NCBI GenBank assembly: GCA_027687465.1
Contig: JAQCQR010000010.1
Span: 23,326 to 87,325 of the forward strand
Reading direction: 5' to 3'
DNA length: 64,000 bases
Source: Coriobacteriaceae bacterium AF08-21
GTDB lineage: Bacteria > Actinomycetota > Coriobacteriia > Coriobacteriales > Coriobacteriaceae
The notes beneath the pieces were generated by a model. That model searched no databases. It saw nothing but the letters and a program-made list of their open reading frames with translations, and was not told the DNA's origin. Positions 7,835-17,759 of this stretch are shown here, one piece after another. How positions within the stretch are numbered: position 1 is the stretch's first letter; each line of letters opens with the position of its first letter. The translations under genes were made by a program, and so were the position numbers.

Positions 7835-10800
7835 CTAGCGACGCCTGCGGTACAGGACCGCGCCGCCCGCGACGGCCAGCGCGCCGATGCCGGCCATGGC
7901 GCCGAGCGCCTCGACCGGCAGGCTGCGGTCGCCGGTGTCGGGCATACCGCCCTTGGAGCCGTCGCCGCCGGAGCCTCCGCCGGAGCCGTTATCGGAACCG
8001 CCGCCCGAGCCGCCGCCCGGCGTGCCGGGGTTCTCGGGGGTGCCGGGCTCCTCGGCGTAGCTGTTGGTGAAGACCGGCGGCAGGTTGGTGTCGCCCTCGT
8101 AGGAGACCTTCGCCGACAGATGGCCCGTCTTGGTGCCGTCTGCTGCCTCGTCGCTCACCGTGACGACGATCTTGTGCACCGCCTTGTCGTAGGTCACGTG
8201 CGCCTGGCCGTCGTCGACCTCGCTCACCGTGAAGGTGTAGGTGCCGGCCTGCTTGAAGGTCAGCGCATCGAACGTGACGCTGCCATCGGCGGCATTCTTG
8301 GCGGTCGACATGACCTTGCCGTCCCGGCTCTTGAGCTCAAAGCTAAACTGGCCCGCCTTGAGCTCGGCGCCCTTGAGCACCTTGGCGGCGCCCAGTTTGA
8401 GGGTGACGGGTGCGGCCTCGTAGCCGTTGGTAAAGGTCACCGAGGTGTCGCCCACGGCATTGCCCTCGGCATCCGCCAGCTCGTGCTTGACGGCGAGCGT
8501 GCCGTCTCCGGCATCGGTTACCGTCGTGCGCACACGGTACGTCGCCCTGTCGTACGTCACGCCGCCCGCCGTGCCGGCGACCTCGCGCAGCTCGTAGCCG
8601 TGCGTGCCGGGCGCGGTGTAGGTGACGGGGCTGAGCGCGACCGTGCCGTCGGCGGCGTTCTTGCCCGTCGCCACGACGCTCTCGCTGCCGTCAGCGGCAA
8701 TCTTGACCAGCTGGAACTCAAACTCGCCCTCGGCCAGATCACGGCCCTCGAGCTTCTTGTTCACCTTGATCTGGTCGGTGACGGAGCTCAGCGTCGGATT
8801 CACGGCGTAGGTGTTGGTGAACTCGAACGCGCCCTTGCCCTCGGGCGTGCCCTCTGCGGGCAGGACCTTCGCGACAAGCGTGCCCGCGGCGGTGTCCTCG
8901 ACCACCCTGACCGTGAAGGTCCTGGTCGCCGTCGCGTCATTGACCACGCCGTCGACCGAACCGGACTCGCTCACCCGGTAGGCGAACGTCTTGGTGCGCA
9001 GGCCGTCGCCGTCGATCTCGACGTCATCAAGGTCGCCCGGCTGCTTAAACGTGACGTGGCCCAGCTCGACGTTGCCGGCGGCGTCGTTGGTCGCCTCGGT
9101 CACCGTCTTGCCCGAAGCGTCGACCGGCGCGGGCGCGCCGTCCAGCGGCTCGATCTTAAAGGTGTACTTGCCCGCGATGTCTCCCTGCGTGAGGCCGAGG
9201 CCGGCCTGGCCGAACGCCAGCGTCTTGGTGCCCGCAAGGTCGACCGTCGCCTCGCCGGCGCTATAGCCGTTCACGAACGACAGCGTGCCGTCGGAGCCCT
9301 CGGGGTAGGTCACGGCCACATCCAGCCCGCCCTTGCCGTTATCGGTCACCTTGACCGTGATGCCGAAGCTCGACGTGGCCGCCGTCACGCCCGCGGGCAG
9401 CCGGTCCGTACCGTCCTCGGAAACGGTATAGGGAATGACCCAGGAGCCGTCGGCGGCCTTGGTGGCGGTGCCGTCCGCCACCATCTGCTTAAGTGAGTCG
9501 GTGGTGTAGGCGATGGGCGAGAACGCGAGCCCCGCGGCCACGCCGTCGCCGGAGGCCTGGTTGGTCGCGGTCGCGACCGCGTCGCCCCGGGCATCGCGGA
9601 CGGAGAACGAGAACTCGCCTGCCGCCGCGGCGCGGCCCGCCAGCGTCTTGGTGGCGTTGATAACCGCGCCGCCCTCGCCGCCGAGCGTTCCGGTGGCCTC
9701 GTAGGAGTTCTGGAACGCGACCGTCACGGGCGCGGGCGCCGCCATGGCGTCATCCGCTGTGGAGACCTCGCTGCGTGCGACCTCGACACCGTCCTTGGCA
9801 ACTGTGGTCGTGACCGTGAGCTTGCCCGTCGCGGCGTCGTAGGCGGGCGCGATGGTCACCGTGCGCGGCGCGGTGTCGTTGGCGTAGCCCTCGCCGCCGA
9901 GCTTGGTCTCGGTGACGGTGAAGCTGTAGGTCTTGCCCGCGTCGGCGTCGGTGAACCTCACGTCGCCCCCCGCGGTCCCGCCGATGAGGTCGACCAGGTC
10001 GGCCGCACCGTCATCGGCCGCGGCCACGGCGTAGGCGTCCTTGCCGGTCTTGAGGCCGAGCTTGGCGGCCGTCTCGGCGTCGGCGGTCACGGTGAAGGCG
10101 AACTGCCCCGCCTCCATGGCATGGCCGGAGAGCGTCTTGGACAGGCGCACGCCCGCGCGGGCCGAGTAGTCGAGCTCGGTCGTGTAGGTGTTGACGAAGT
10201 CGCCGCCGCTCGCCTGCGCGATCGCGGGCGTCGTGGCCGTGAGGTTGCCGGAGCCGTCGTCGGTCACGGTCACCGTCATCGTGGCGACGTGGCCGTCGTA
10301 GGCCACGCCGGCGATGGCGGAGCCGTCATCGGGCCTGGCCTCGCGCACCGTGTAGGTGAAGGTCTTGGCGCGCACGCGCTTGCCGCCGACCTCGGCGAAC
10401 CCGGCGTCCTTGATGTCGTCGAGCGTGTAGCGGATGGAGCCGAAGCCGAAGGCGACCCTATCGCCCGCCTTGGTGCCGGCGGCGGCCGTCACGCTAACGG
10501 TCTTGGAGCCGTCGGCAGAGCCCTCGGGCATGGGCGCGTCGCCCTCGCCCGCGAGCGCGAACTGGAAGCTGTCGCCCTCCGCCCAGTCGCGACCCTCGAG
10601 CGTCTTGGTGAAGAGCCCCGCGGTGGAGACGTCCCTGCCCTCGGTGGCCGTTCCGTACGTGTTGGTGAACGCCGCGGTCGCGCCGGCCTCGGTCACGGCG
10701 CCTTCGGCCTTGGAGCCGTCAGCCCCGTTGACCGTGGTCGTGTAGCCCTCGGCGGCGTCCTCGGTCACGGTGTAGCGCGCGCCCACGGGCAGGCCGGCGA

Positions 10801-13800
10801 CGGCCTTCTCCTCGCCGTCCTTAAGCGTGAAAGTCGCCTTGCCGTCCGCGAACGTCACGGCGTGCTCGCCCTTTCCGAAGGTGCCGGAGACGGGCTCGCC
10901 GTCCCCGTCGGCCAGCGCGACCGTGAAGCCGAACTCGCGCTGGCTGTCGCCGCCGACGACCGTCTTCTTGACGGTGAGGCTGCCCTCGCGGGACACCTTA
11001 TTATGGGTCGTCGTGGTCTGGGATTTGTTCTCCCCCACCTTGACCGTGGCGGTGTTGGAGATGTCATCGACCGTAGCGGCATCGGCAGAAACAATCACGT
11101 CGAAGCTTAACGTACCCGTAGCGCCTGCATTCTGTTGACCGAGAGACCAGGTAAGGGTGCGCGTCGCGGCGTCGTAGGCGGCACCGTCGGCAGAACCCTC
11201 AACATAGTTAACGCCCTTGGGCAGGACATCGGTCACCGTCACGTCAGCCGCCTGCGCGGCGCCCCTGTCGTCGACGCTGTTATTGGCCCAGCCGATGGTA
11301 TAGGTGAGGGTATCGCCCACGCCCACCAGCCTGCCATCCACATTGACCTTGGCACCCGAGGCGTCCGCCTTGGTGACGGTCTTGGTGTTGTCGTGCGGCG
11401 TGAAGGTGTTGGTGAAGGTCTTCTTGCCCCGCTCGTTGAAGATCTCGGCCTTAAGGCCGGCACCAGTCTGAGTCACTGCGATGTCGAAGGTGTAGGCATG
11501 CGCATCGTCCTCAATCAGGACATCGCCGCTTGCTTTCTCGGTCACGGTCGCGTGGTAGGTGCCCAGATTGGTGAAGCTGAGCTCGCCAAAGGAAACCTTG
11601 CCGTCCTTGTCATTCTTCGCCTCGATTGGGTAGCCCTCGAGGACATTGCCCGCGCCATCGGTGAGGGAGAGCTCGAAGGTGAATTCCCCCTCCTGGAGGC
11701 CGGGCTTGCGGCCGCCCGCGAGCACCTTGGTGAGCTCGGGGACGGACGCCGTGGCGGGGGCGGGGTCGAAGGTGTTGGTGAAGGCGGCGGAGGCGACCTG
11801 ATCGGCCGAGATGGAGCCATCGGCCCTGGATCCCTCGGCTCCGTTCACCGCGGCTTTGTAGCCATCGGCGGCACGTTCGGTCACCGTGTAGGCGGTTCCC
11901 GCGGGCAGCCCCGTGATCCTCGCCGTCTGGCCATCTTTGAGCTTGAGGGTCGCCTTGCCGTCCTCGAACGTCGCGTCACCGTAGGTGCCGGACACTTTGT
12001 TGCGGCCTGCGGCATCGGTGGCCTCAACCACAAACTTAAATATCTTGTCCGCGTCGACCGCCAGGCCCTCGCGCGCCACGACGGTCTTGGAGACGTCGAG
12101 CTCGCCCGTCTTCACAGTGTTGGTCACGGTGAAGCCGCGCTCGGCGTCGCCGGTGACCTTCGAGCTGTAGCCCTCGACGGGCACCTCGGCCACGGCGTAG
12201 TCGATCACGGAGCCGGACTTGGAGTACTTGGGCAGGCCCTCGAAGGAGTGCTTCCAGCTATTGGACTTCGACAGCTCGGCCGACTCGCCGGTGTCCTTCC
12301 CGTCGGCGAGCAGGCGCACGGTGGCCTTCTCGGCCGCCGGGCCGACCCACTTCTTCTCGACGGGCACCGAGACCTTGGCCGTGGAGGTGTTGGTCACGGT
12401 GAAGCCGCGCTCGGCGTCGCCGGTGACCTTCGAGCTGTAGCCCTCGACGGGCACCTCGGCCACGGCGTAGTCGATCACGGAGCCGGAGGCATCACACTTC
12501 GGCAAGTTAGAGAAAACACCCTCCCAGCCGTCAGACTCGCTCAGGGTGATCGAATCGATGACGGTATCGCCGTTCTTGAGATTTGTTTTGACCTTATTAG
12601 GATGGGGGATCTTAGGGTTCTCCCAGACCTTTTTGACTGGAATGTTGATGTTCTCGGACCTGCCGATGACAACACCGCCGTTGGCGCCGATGCCGCCTCC
12701 CAACGGCGCCGTATTGCCAGAGATCGTCAGCGACGTCTGACCGCGGCCGAGGTTATACACATCCTCGCTCATCACAGATTTAAGCGCGACGTTCGGCGTG
12801 GCGTCGGTAAAGGACAGGGGCTCGCCGTTGCCACCGTCGGGAGAGAATCGCGGGATTTCGGTGTTTGTTTCCGCATAAGTGCCTTCGGGGTTAAACAGCC
12901 CACCGTCTCTGTACCAGCTGACCTTTCCGCCGCCCGGAGCGCGGTTGGCCAAGGTCAGTTTGTATTTGGCGTCTTTGAAGCCGGTGAAGACGAGGTCGTC
13001 TCCCGCCTCATCGGCCGAGTTCCTGGCGATCAGGCCACCGTTCTGGACGTAGACCTTGGCATCTCCGGTCGGGCAGAACCACATGCCGCCGCCCTGCTTT
13101 TTCGCATGGTTATCAACAACGAGAGCGTTTTCGATATGGAGCGTGCTATAGACGAGATACTCGTTGCCTTCGCTATATACGCCGCCACCCATATTCCGAG
13201 CAGTATTGTCCTTGATCTCGCCCGCACTGAGCTTGACGTCATCTGAATAGGTATAGATGCCTCCGCCGGCGGAAGCGGAGTTACCCGATACGGAGCCACC
13301 TTTCATAGTGAAAGCGGTATGGTCCCTACCACCCTGCTGCAGGCCGCGATCGACCACGCACACTCCGCCGCCTTTGCCATCAGAATACGCAATATTGTCC
13401 TCGATCTTGCCGCCCTTGAGGGTAAACTCGGCATTCCCTTCGACGTGCACTGCGCCGGAGGGAGTTCGATTCCCAAGCTTATAGCCTCTGTTGCGCACAA
13501 GCTGACCACCGGTCATCTCAAAGGAGGCTCTCTGGTTACGAGCCTCGCTGTACATGACCACCGCGCCGCCCTGATAGCCGGCGTTATCCTCGATACTGCC
13601 GTTACTCATCTCAAGGTGGGCATCGCCCATCAGCATGATGCCGGTAGACGAAAGGTAATTACCATCGCCGTCTGCGGAGAAAGACACGTGATTCTTACGG
13701 ATAACGCCGCCCTTCATGACAACATGAGCGCCGTCTTTCGCGTGGACAGCGCCGCAATACGCGTCCTTAAGTTCGCACTGCTCGATAACGCCGCCCGTCA

Positions 13801-15640
13801 TGGTAAGCGAAGCCTTGTCTCCCGACACGTCGATGACACCCGTATTGACGGTGTTCGCAGCGCCGTCGCACACAACGGCCTCGTCAGAGAGCACAACCGC
13901 TCCCCTGCTAGAAATAATGGCGCCCTTGTTGTAGCGACCACTCAGGGACACTTTCCCCGACAGCTCGAGGGATGCCCCCTCGGCAACATTGACCAGTACG
14001 GAGAAGCCGCTTTTCTTTGCCAAGATGGTATAGGGCTCATCCGACGTGATCTTAATCATCTTCCCGGCAGGAATCGTGAGCGTGGAGCCAAGCTTCACGT
14101 GCTTTTTCAGGGTGATGACGGTTTCCTTGTCATAGGGGGCCTCGTCGACCAGATCCTGAAGGGTCTTGGTGCTGTCATCGCTCACGGTACCGCCGACGCC
14201 GTCATCGATGGACTCGCGCGTGTAGACGATATCGACGCCAAAGAACGGGAGGTTCTCCGAGCCTTTGATGTCGTCCATGCTGTTTTCGATTGTGATCTTT
14301 TTAACCGTGCTGCCTTCAAACATACCCGAGGGTATTTCGGTGAGGCCGCGCCCGATCGTCACATCCTTCACGCCACCTACGCCCGAGAAGGCCGCCGTGC
14401 CAACGGAAGTCACGGAATCCGGAATGGAAAGCTGCTCCGGCAACGTGCCGTAATAGAAGGCGTAGTTGCCAATTGTCTCAAGTGTCCTGGGAAGCTGGAC
14501 GGCGACGTTGCTCTGGATAAAGGCCCACTCACCGATACTCTTCAGGCTGTCGCAAAGCCCCACGATCTTAACCGGTGTGTAGCAGAACGCATTGTCCGGA
14601 ATGTTCTGAAGCGAGGACAGATCCACGGACGCCTGCAGATTTTTGCACTCGTAAAAAGCCCCCCAGCCCATCTTTGTCACCTTGCTTAGATTGGGCACGC
14701 TCACCAGGCTGGCGCACCCCTGGAAAGCAGAGGATCCGATGCTCTTCAATGTGCCTGGGAAATCGATCCCAGTCAAACTCGAGCAAGTCCGAAACGCCCC
14801 ATCCCCGATGGACTCGATTTCGCTCAGCGCGGTGACGGACGTGAGAGAGGTGCATCCGTCAAACATGTGCGAGGGGATCTTGGTAACCGAAGCGGGCAAC
14901 GACACGCTTGTCAGAGACGTGCAGTCTTCGAACACGCCCGTTATGGTGTCGGAGAAGGCGACATCTTTTGGAAACTCGATGCCTGTGAGGGCCGTAGCCC
15001 CCTCGAAGGCGCCCGAGCCCGAAATCATTTTGAGGGTTGAGGGGAGATCGATCTCCGAAAGGTTGCTGCAGCCATAGACCATCATGTTGGCGCTAATCTC
15101 CTCGACGCCCTCATCGAAATAGAGCTTTTCGAGCGAGCCAGCGTTTTGCAGCGAGCAAGCGAAGTTCTTGATGGAGCCAGGGATATGGAGCTCCTTGACC
15201 TTTGCGAACCTCCGGAAATTCCCTCCGTACATTTTTTCGAGCGTGTCGGGAAGCGTCAGCTGCTCAACGTTCTTGGCCACGATACCAGACGAGAAATAAA
15301 GTTTGGTGACTTTGTAGGTCTGGCCACCATGCTCGATGGAGCTGGGCACACTCACCGCGGTCACACTGTCGTCGGCAACAATACCTGTGATTTCCGCCGT
15401 GCCCTTATCCGTGGTCTCGCACGAATAGGTCACGCCGTCCTGGGTGATCTCAAACTCCTCCGCAGTATACGCAGTCCGCGATTCCGTGGCCGCATATGCG
15501 ACACCGGCCGTCGCGCCAACGGATAAACATCCGAAGCCGAGAACCAGCGCAAGGCAGAGAGCAGCGACCCTCTGCCCCCCCGCCGAAAACTTTCCTCTCC
15601 AATTCCCTTCTCCCCCTCTGGTGTCGCCTTCTCTTCCCAC
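7835..15640 (-). CDS. Giant LPXTG-type adhesin with BspA leucine-rich repeats, beta-helix and pilin-like isopeptide domains
   Basis: The 2601-residue protein has a long signal peptide (cut near residue 52). About residues 60-480 are BspA/LRR_5-type leucine-rich repeats. About 490-960 look like a parallel beta-helix (MTGGxxxxN-type repeats). Two Cna-B-like repeats follow at about 1010-1175, then a DUF11-like domain near 1415-1545 and many FctA/Spy0128-like pilin isopeptide domains with E-box motifs (YTVTE, YTVRE, YRVSE) up to about 2530. The end is a Gly/Ser/Pro-rich linker, MPDTG, a hydrophobic helix and RRRR, typical for sortase anchoring. The layout suggests a stiff stalk presenting an N-terminal binding head for host or microbial ligands. 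The C-terminal module is clearly richer in GC than the N-terminal head. Confidence 0.9.
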   Translation of the reverse strand: MGREGDTRGGEGNWRGKFSAGGQRVAALCLALVLGFGCLSVGATAGVAYAATESRTAYTAEEFEITQDGVTYSCETTDKGTAEITGIVADDSVTAVSVPSSIEHGGQTYKVTKLYFSSGIVAKNVEQLTLPDTLEKMYGGNFRRFAKVKELHIPGSIKNFACSLQNAGSLEKLYFDEGVEEISANMMVYGCSNLSEIDLPSTLKMISGSGAFEGATALTGIEFPKDVAFSDTITGVFEDCTSLTSVSLPASVTKIPSHMFDGCTSLTSVTALSEIESIGDGAFRTCSSLTGIDFPGTLKSIGSSAFQGCASLVSVPNLSKVTKMGWGAFYECKNLQASVDLSSLQNIPDNAFCYTPVKIVGLCDSLKSIGEWAFIQSNVAVQLPRTLETIGNYAFYYGTLPEQLSIPDSVTSVGTAAFSGVGGVKDVTIGRGLTEIPSGMFEGSTVKKITIENSMDDIKGSENLPFFGVDIVYTRESIDDGVGGTVSDDSTKTLQDLVDEAPYDKETVITLKKHVKLGSTLTIPAGKMIKITSDEPYTILAKKSGFSVLVNVAEGASLELSGKVSLSGRYNKGAIISSRGAVVLSDEAVVCDGAANTVNTGVIDVSGDKASLTMTGGVIEQCELKDAYCGAVHAKDGAHVVMKGGVIRKNHVSFSADGDGNYLSSTGIMLMGDAHLEMSNGSIEDNAGYQGGAVVMYSEARNQRASFEMTGGQLVRNRGYKLGNRTPSGAVHVEGNAEFTLKGGKIEDNIAYSDGKGGGVCVVDRGLQQGGRDHTAFTMKGGSVSGNSASAGGGIYTYSDDVKLSAGEIKDNTARNMGGGVYSEGNEYLVYSTLHIENALVVDNHAKKQGGGMWFCPTGDAKVYVQNGGLIARNSADEAGDDLVFTGFKDAKYKLTLANRAPGGGKVSWYRDGGLFNPEGTYAETNTEIPRFSPDGGNGEPLSFTDATPNVALKSVMSEDVYNLGRGQTSLTISGNTAPLGGGIGANGGVVIGRSENINIPVKKVWENPKIPHPNKVKTNLKNGDTVIDSITLSESDGWEGVFSNLPKCDASGSVIDYAVAEVPVEGYSSKVTGDAERGFTVTNTSTAKVSVPVEKKWVGPAAEKATVRLLADGKDTGESAELSKSNSWKHSFEGLPKYSKSGSVIDYAVAEVPVEGYSSKVTGDAERGFTVTNTVKTGELDVSKTVVAREGLAVDADKIFKFVVEATDAAGRNKVSGTYGDATFEDGKATLKLKDGQTARITGLPAGTAYTVTERAADGYKAAVNGAEGSRADGSISADQVASAAFTNTFDPAPATASVPELTKVLAGGRKPGLQEGEFTFELSLTDGAGNVLEGYPIEAKNDKDGKVSFGELSFTNLGTYHATVTEKASGDVLIEDDAHAYTFDIAVTQTGAGLKAEIFNERGKKTFTNTFTPHDNTKTVTKADASGAKVNVDGRLVGVGDTLTYTIGWANNSVDDRGAAQAADVTVTDVLPKGVNYVEGSADGAAYDAATRTLTWSLGQQNAGATGTLSFDVIVSADAATVDDISNTATVKVGENKSQTTTTHNKVSREGSLTVKKTVVGGDSQREFGFTVALADGDGEPVSGTFGKGEHAVTFADGKATFTLKDGEEKAVAGLPVGARYTVTEDAAEGYTTTVNGADGSKAEGAVTEAGATAAFTNTYGTATEGRDVSTAGLFTKTLEGRDWAEGDSFQFALAGEGDAPMPEGSADGSKTVSVTAAAGTKAGDRVAFGFGSIRYTLDDIKDAGFAEVGGKRVRAKTFTYTVREARPDDGSAIAGVAYDGHVATMTVTVTDDGSGNLTATTPAIAQASGGDFVNTYTTELDYSARAGVRLSKTLSGHAMEAGQFAFTVTADAETAAKLGLKTGKDAYAVAAADDGAADLVDLIGGTAGGDVRFTDADAGKTYSFTVTETKLGGEGYANDTAPRTVTIAPAYDAATGKLTVTTTVAKDGVEVARSEVSTADDAMAAPAPVTVAFQNSYEATGTLGGEGGAVINATKTLAGRAAAAGEFSFSVRDARGDAVATATNQASGDGVAAGLAFSPIAYTTDSLKQMVADGTATKAADGSWVIPYTVSEDGTDRLPAGVTAATSSFGITVKVTDNGKGGLDVAVTYPEGSDGTLSFVNGYSAGEATVDLAGTKTLAFGQAGLGLTQGDIAGKYTFKIEPLDGAPAPVDASGKTVTEATNDAAGNVELGHVTFKQPGDLDDVEIDGDGLRTKTFAYRVSESGSVDGVVNDATATRTFTVRVVEDTAAGTLVAKVLPAEGTPEGKGAFEFTNTYAVNPTLSSVTDQIKVNKKLEGRDLAEGEFEFQLVKIAADGSESVVATGKNAADGTVALSPVTYTAPGTHGYELREVAGTAGGVTYDRATYRVRTTVTDAGDGTLAVKHELADAEGNAVGDTSVTFTNGYEAAPVTLKLGAAKVLKGAELKAGQFSFELKSRDGKVMSTAKNAADGSVTFDALTFKQAGTYTFTVSEVDDGQAHVTYDKAVHKIVVTVSDEAADGTKTGHLSAKVSYEGDTNLPPVFTNSYAEEPGTPENPGTPGGGSGGGSDNGSGGGSGGDGSKGGMPDTGDRSLPVEALGAMAGIGALAVAGGAVLYRRRR
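12117..12487. repeat. Two identical 101-bp direct repeats inside the adhesin gene
   Basis: Bases 12117-12217 and 12387-12487 are identical, offset by 270 bp (90 codons, in frame). They encode the ends of two consecutive Cna-B-like domains. Identity at third positions points to recent duplication or gene conversion, and recombination between them would delete exactly one domain. Confidence 0.9.
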
Positions 15641-15833
15641 GAGCGATCTATTGATTAAGGACAGTTAAAGACAACATTATGACCGAAGAGGCCCATCATG
15701 GAGATAATCCACGTCTTCGCCCGAAATGGTAATTAATTGGCATGATTAATTGGCGAACAACTGAACGAAGAGCAATCTACTAATGGCACATAAATGGCGG
15801 CGTCAACACCTGAAGTGCAAAAAGACTACTTTT

Positions 15834-17615
15834 CTAGATGCGGCCGAGGTCGTAGGCTCGCGCGGCAGACTCGCCGGCGCAGATGAGGTTGGTTGCGGCT
15901 TCTTGCGGATCGAGCGCCCGCTCCAGGTCCATGGGCTTGCGACAGATCGGCAGGACAAGGTCGATGCCCTGCTCGTACACCGCATCCAGGTTGTCGGCGC
16001 GACCGCCCACGACAGCGGCCACCGGCTTGCCATATCGCTTGGCACGGCGGGCCACACCCACCGGCGCTTTGCCGGCGGCAGATTGCTCGTCCATATTGCC
16101 CTCGCCCGTTATGACCAGGTCGACATCGCGCACATGTTCGTCAAACCCAATCAGATCGAGCACCGTCTCCACGCCCGAGCGTAGCTCCGCACCGAGCGCC
16201 AGTAACGCCGCGCCCAAGCCACCGGCAGCGCCCGCTCCGGGCACGCCGAGCACCGAGCCAAATGTCCGTGCGCCCTCGGGTGTGCGCAACAACCCCTGGG
16301 CCCGAGCCTCGACAATTGCCGTATCGAGCAGACGACCGTAGCCGACCATCCAGCTGTCGCACCTGCTCAGCGCCTCGGCGTCACCCATCGGCAAGCCTTT
16401 CTGCCCGCCAAACACCGCCAATGCGCCCCGACGCCCTACGAGCGGATTCTCGACATCCGAAAGCACAACGATACGAGCGCCATCCAAAGCCTGCAGCGCT
16501 GGCGCCAAATCAACGCTCGCCACCTGCTCAAGGCCGGCAAGACCGGGGGCGACATCGCAGCCCCGATCATCGACCACACGCGCGCCCAGCGTCTGCAGTA
16601 TGCCGGCGCCGCCGTCGTTGGTGGCGCTGCCGCCCAAGCCAATATAGATAGTCTTTGCACCCGCGCGAACCGCATGAAGCATCAGTTCGCCCACGCCATA
16701 GGTCGAAGCCGCAAGCGCCGACGACTCCGTGCAAGGCGAATACCCAATGCCGGCCGCCTCGGCCATCTCGATGACCGCGGACTCGCGCTCGACATCAACC
16801 AGCATCCGGGCAGGCACACGCTCGCCCAAGGGACCTGCAACCTCGCAGGTCACAACCTCACCGCCGCACGCGGCAATGGCGTCGAGCGTTCCCTCGCCAC
16901 CGTCTGCCAGCAGCAATGTGCACACCTCGGCATCGGGCCAAACGCGGCGCACGCCTTCGGCAACGACCCCCTCTGCCTGCGCACTCGAAACGCTGCCCTT
17001 AAAGGAATCAATCGCCAGCAGCACACGGCGAGGCCGGCGCTGCACGGGACCAAAGTCGAGCGTCTCGCCGGCAAGATCCTCGCCGTCAGCAAGGGCCTCG
17101 GCGTGAGCGGCGTGTGCTTCAAGATCGGCCCCACAACCGCAGCCAGTACCATCGGTGCCACGCAGCCCACTAAAATAGCCGCTCAACACCTCACGACACT
17201 CATCCGCCAGGACCCCAGTCGCCACATTAAACCGATGATTCAGGCGCGAGTCGGCATTCAAATCGTATAGGGATCCCAGCGCGCCCGCCTTGGCATCGGC
17301 CGCGCCGTAGACGCAACGCCCCACGCGCGCGTTGACCATAAGCCCCGCACACATGCAGCAGGGTTCGAGCGTCACGTAGACCGTACAGTCGGAAAGGCGC
17401 CAGCGGCCAAGCGCCTGGGCAGCGGCGCACAGGGCCGCGAACTCTGCATGCGCCGAAGGGTCCTGGTCGAGCTCGCGACGATTATGCGCCCTCGCGACGA
17501 TCTCGCCGTCGCGCACCACTACGGCTCCGATGGGCACCTCGCCCACCGCCGCGGCGGCTCGCGCCTCCGCCAACGCCTCGCGCATGAACTTCTCGTCGAT
17601 TTCGGTGATCGTCAT
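15834..17615 (-). CDS. tadA: Fused tRNA-adenosine deaminase (TadA-like) and glycerate kinase
   Basis: Residues about 1-155 match TadA: the zinc and proton-shuttle motif HAEFAALC and the downstream PCCMC are intact. TadA converts A34 to inosine in tRNA-Arg(ACG). After a linker of about 40 residues, residues about 200-593 form a GlxK-type glycerate kinase starting RRVLLAIDSFKGS, with LADGGEGT, GLGGSATNDGG and a late GEGNMDEQS. This enzyme phosphorylates glycerate. The reading frame is continuous, and I see no frameshift. I chose ATG 17615 because GGGAAGG lies about 7 bp upstream and an upstream extension to 17666 would reach the adjacent tRNA. This pairing of domains is not one I know from other bacteria. 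Confidence 0.88.
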   Translation of the reverse strand: MTITEIDEKFMREALAEARAAAAVGEVPIGAVVVRDGEIVARAHNRRELDQDPSAHAEFAALCAAAQALGRWRLSDCTVYVTLEPCCMCAGLMVNARVGRCVYGAADAKAGALGSLYDLNADSRLNHRFNVATGVLADECREVLSGYFSGLRGTDGTGCGCGADLEAHAAHAEALADGEDLAGETLDFGPVQRRPRRVLLAIDSFKGSVSSAQAEGVVAEGVRRVWPDAEVCTLLLADGGEGTLDAIAACGGEVVTCEVAGPLGERVPARMLVDVERESAVIEMAEAAGIGYSPCTESSALAASTYGVGELMLHAVRAGAKTIYIGLGGSATNDGGAGILQTLGARVVDDRGCDVAPGLAGLEQVASVDLAPALQALDGARIVVLSDVENPLVGRRGALAVFGGQKGLPMGDAEALSRCDSWMVGYGRLLDTAIVEARAQGLLRTPEGARTFGSVLGVPGAGAAGGLGAALLALGAELRSGVETVLDLIGFDEHVRDVDLVITGEGNMDEQSAAGKAPVGVARRAKRYGKPVAAVVGGRADNLDAVYEQGIDLVLPICRKPMDLERALDPQEAATNLICAGESAARAYDLGRI

Positions 17616-17666
17616 CGTTCGCCTTCCCTGTTGCAAATTCAAAACGATGCTATCATTACGACTCAC

Positions 17667-17756
17667 GGAGAGATGGCAGAGCGGTTGAATGCGGCGGTCT
17701 TGAAAACCGTTGAGCGCAAGAGCGTTCCGGGGGTTCGAATCCCCCTCTCTCCGCCA
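17667..17756 (+). tRNA. tRNA-Ser (anticodon TGA)
   Basis: The GGAGAGA / TCTCTCC acceptor stem, the TGA anticodon at 17701-17703, a long variable arm and the GGTTCGAATCC T-arm identify tRNA-Ser(UGA). The CCA end is encoded (17754-17756). It is divergent from the tadA-glycerate kinase gene and its 3' end is only 3 bp from the stop of the convergent TetR gene. Confidence 0.97.
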
Positions 17757-17759
17757 CTT

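Noticed and set aside
11135..13246. A 703-codon open frame on the plus strand
   Set aside because: It is antisense to the adhesin gene and its repeats simply mirror the adhesin repeats.
17616..17666. Longer start for the TadA-glycerate kinase gene
   Set aside because: It would run up to the tRNA-Ser gene and lacks a ribosome site, while ATG 17615 has one and fits TadA N-termini.
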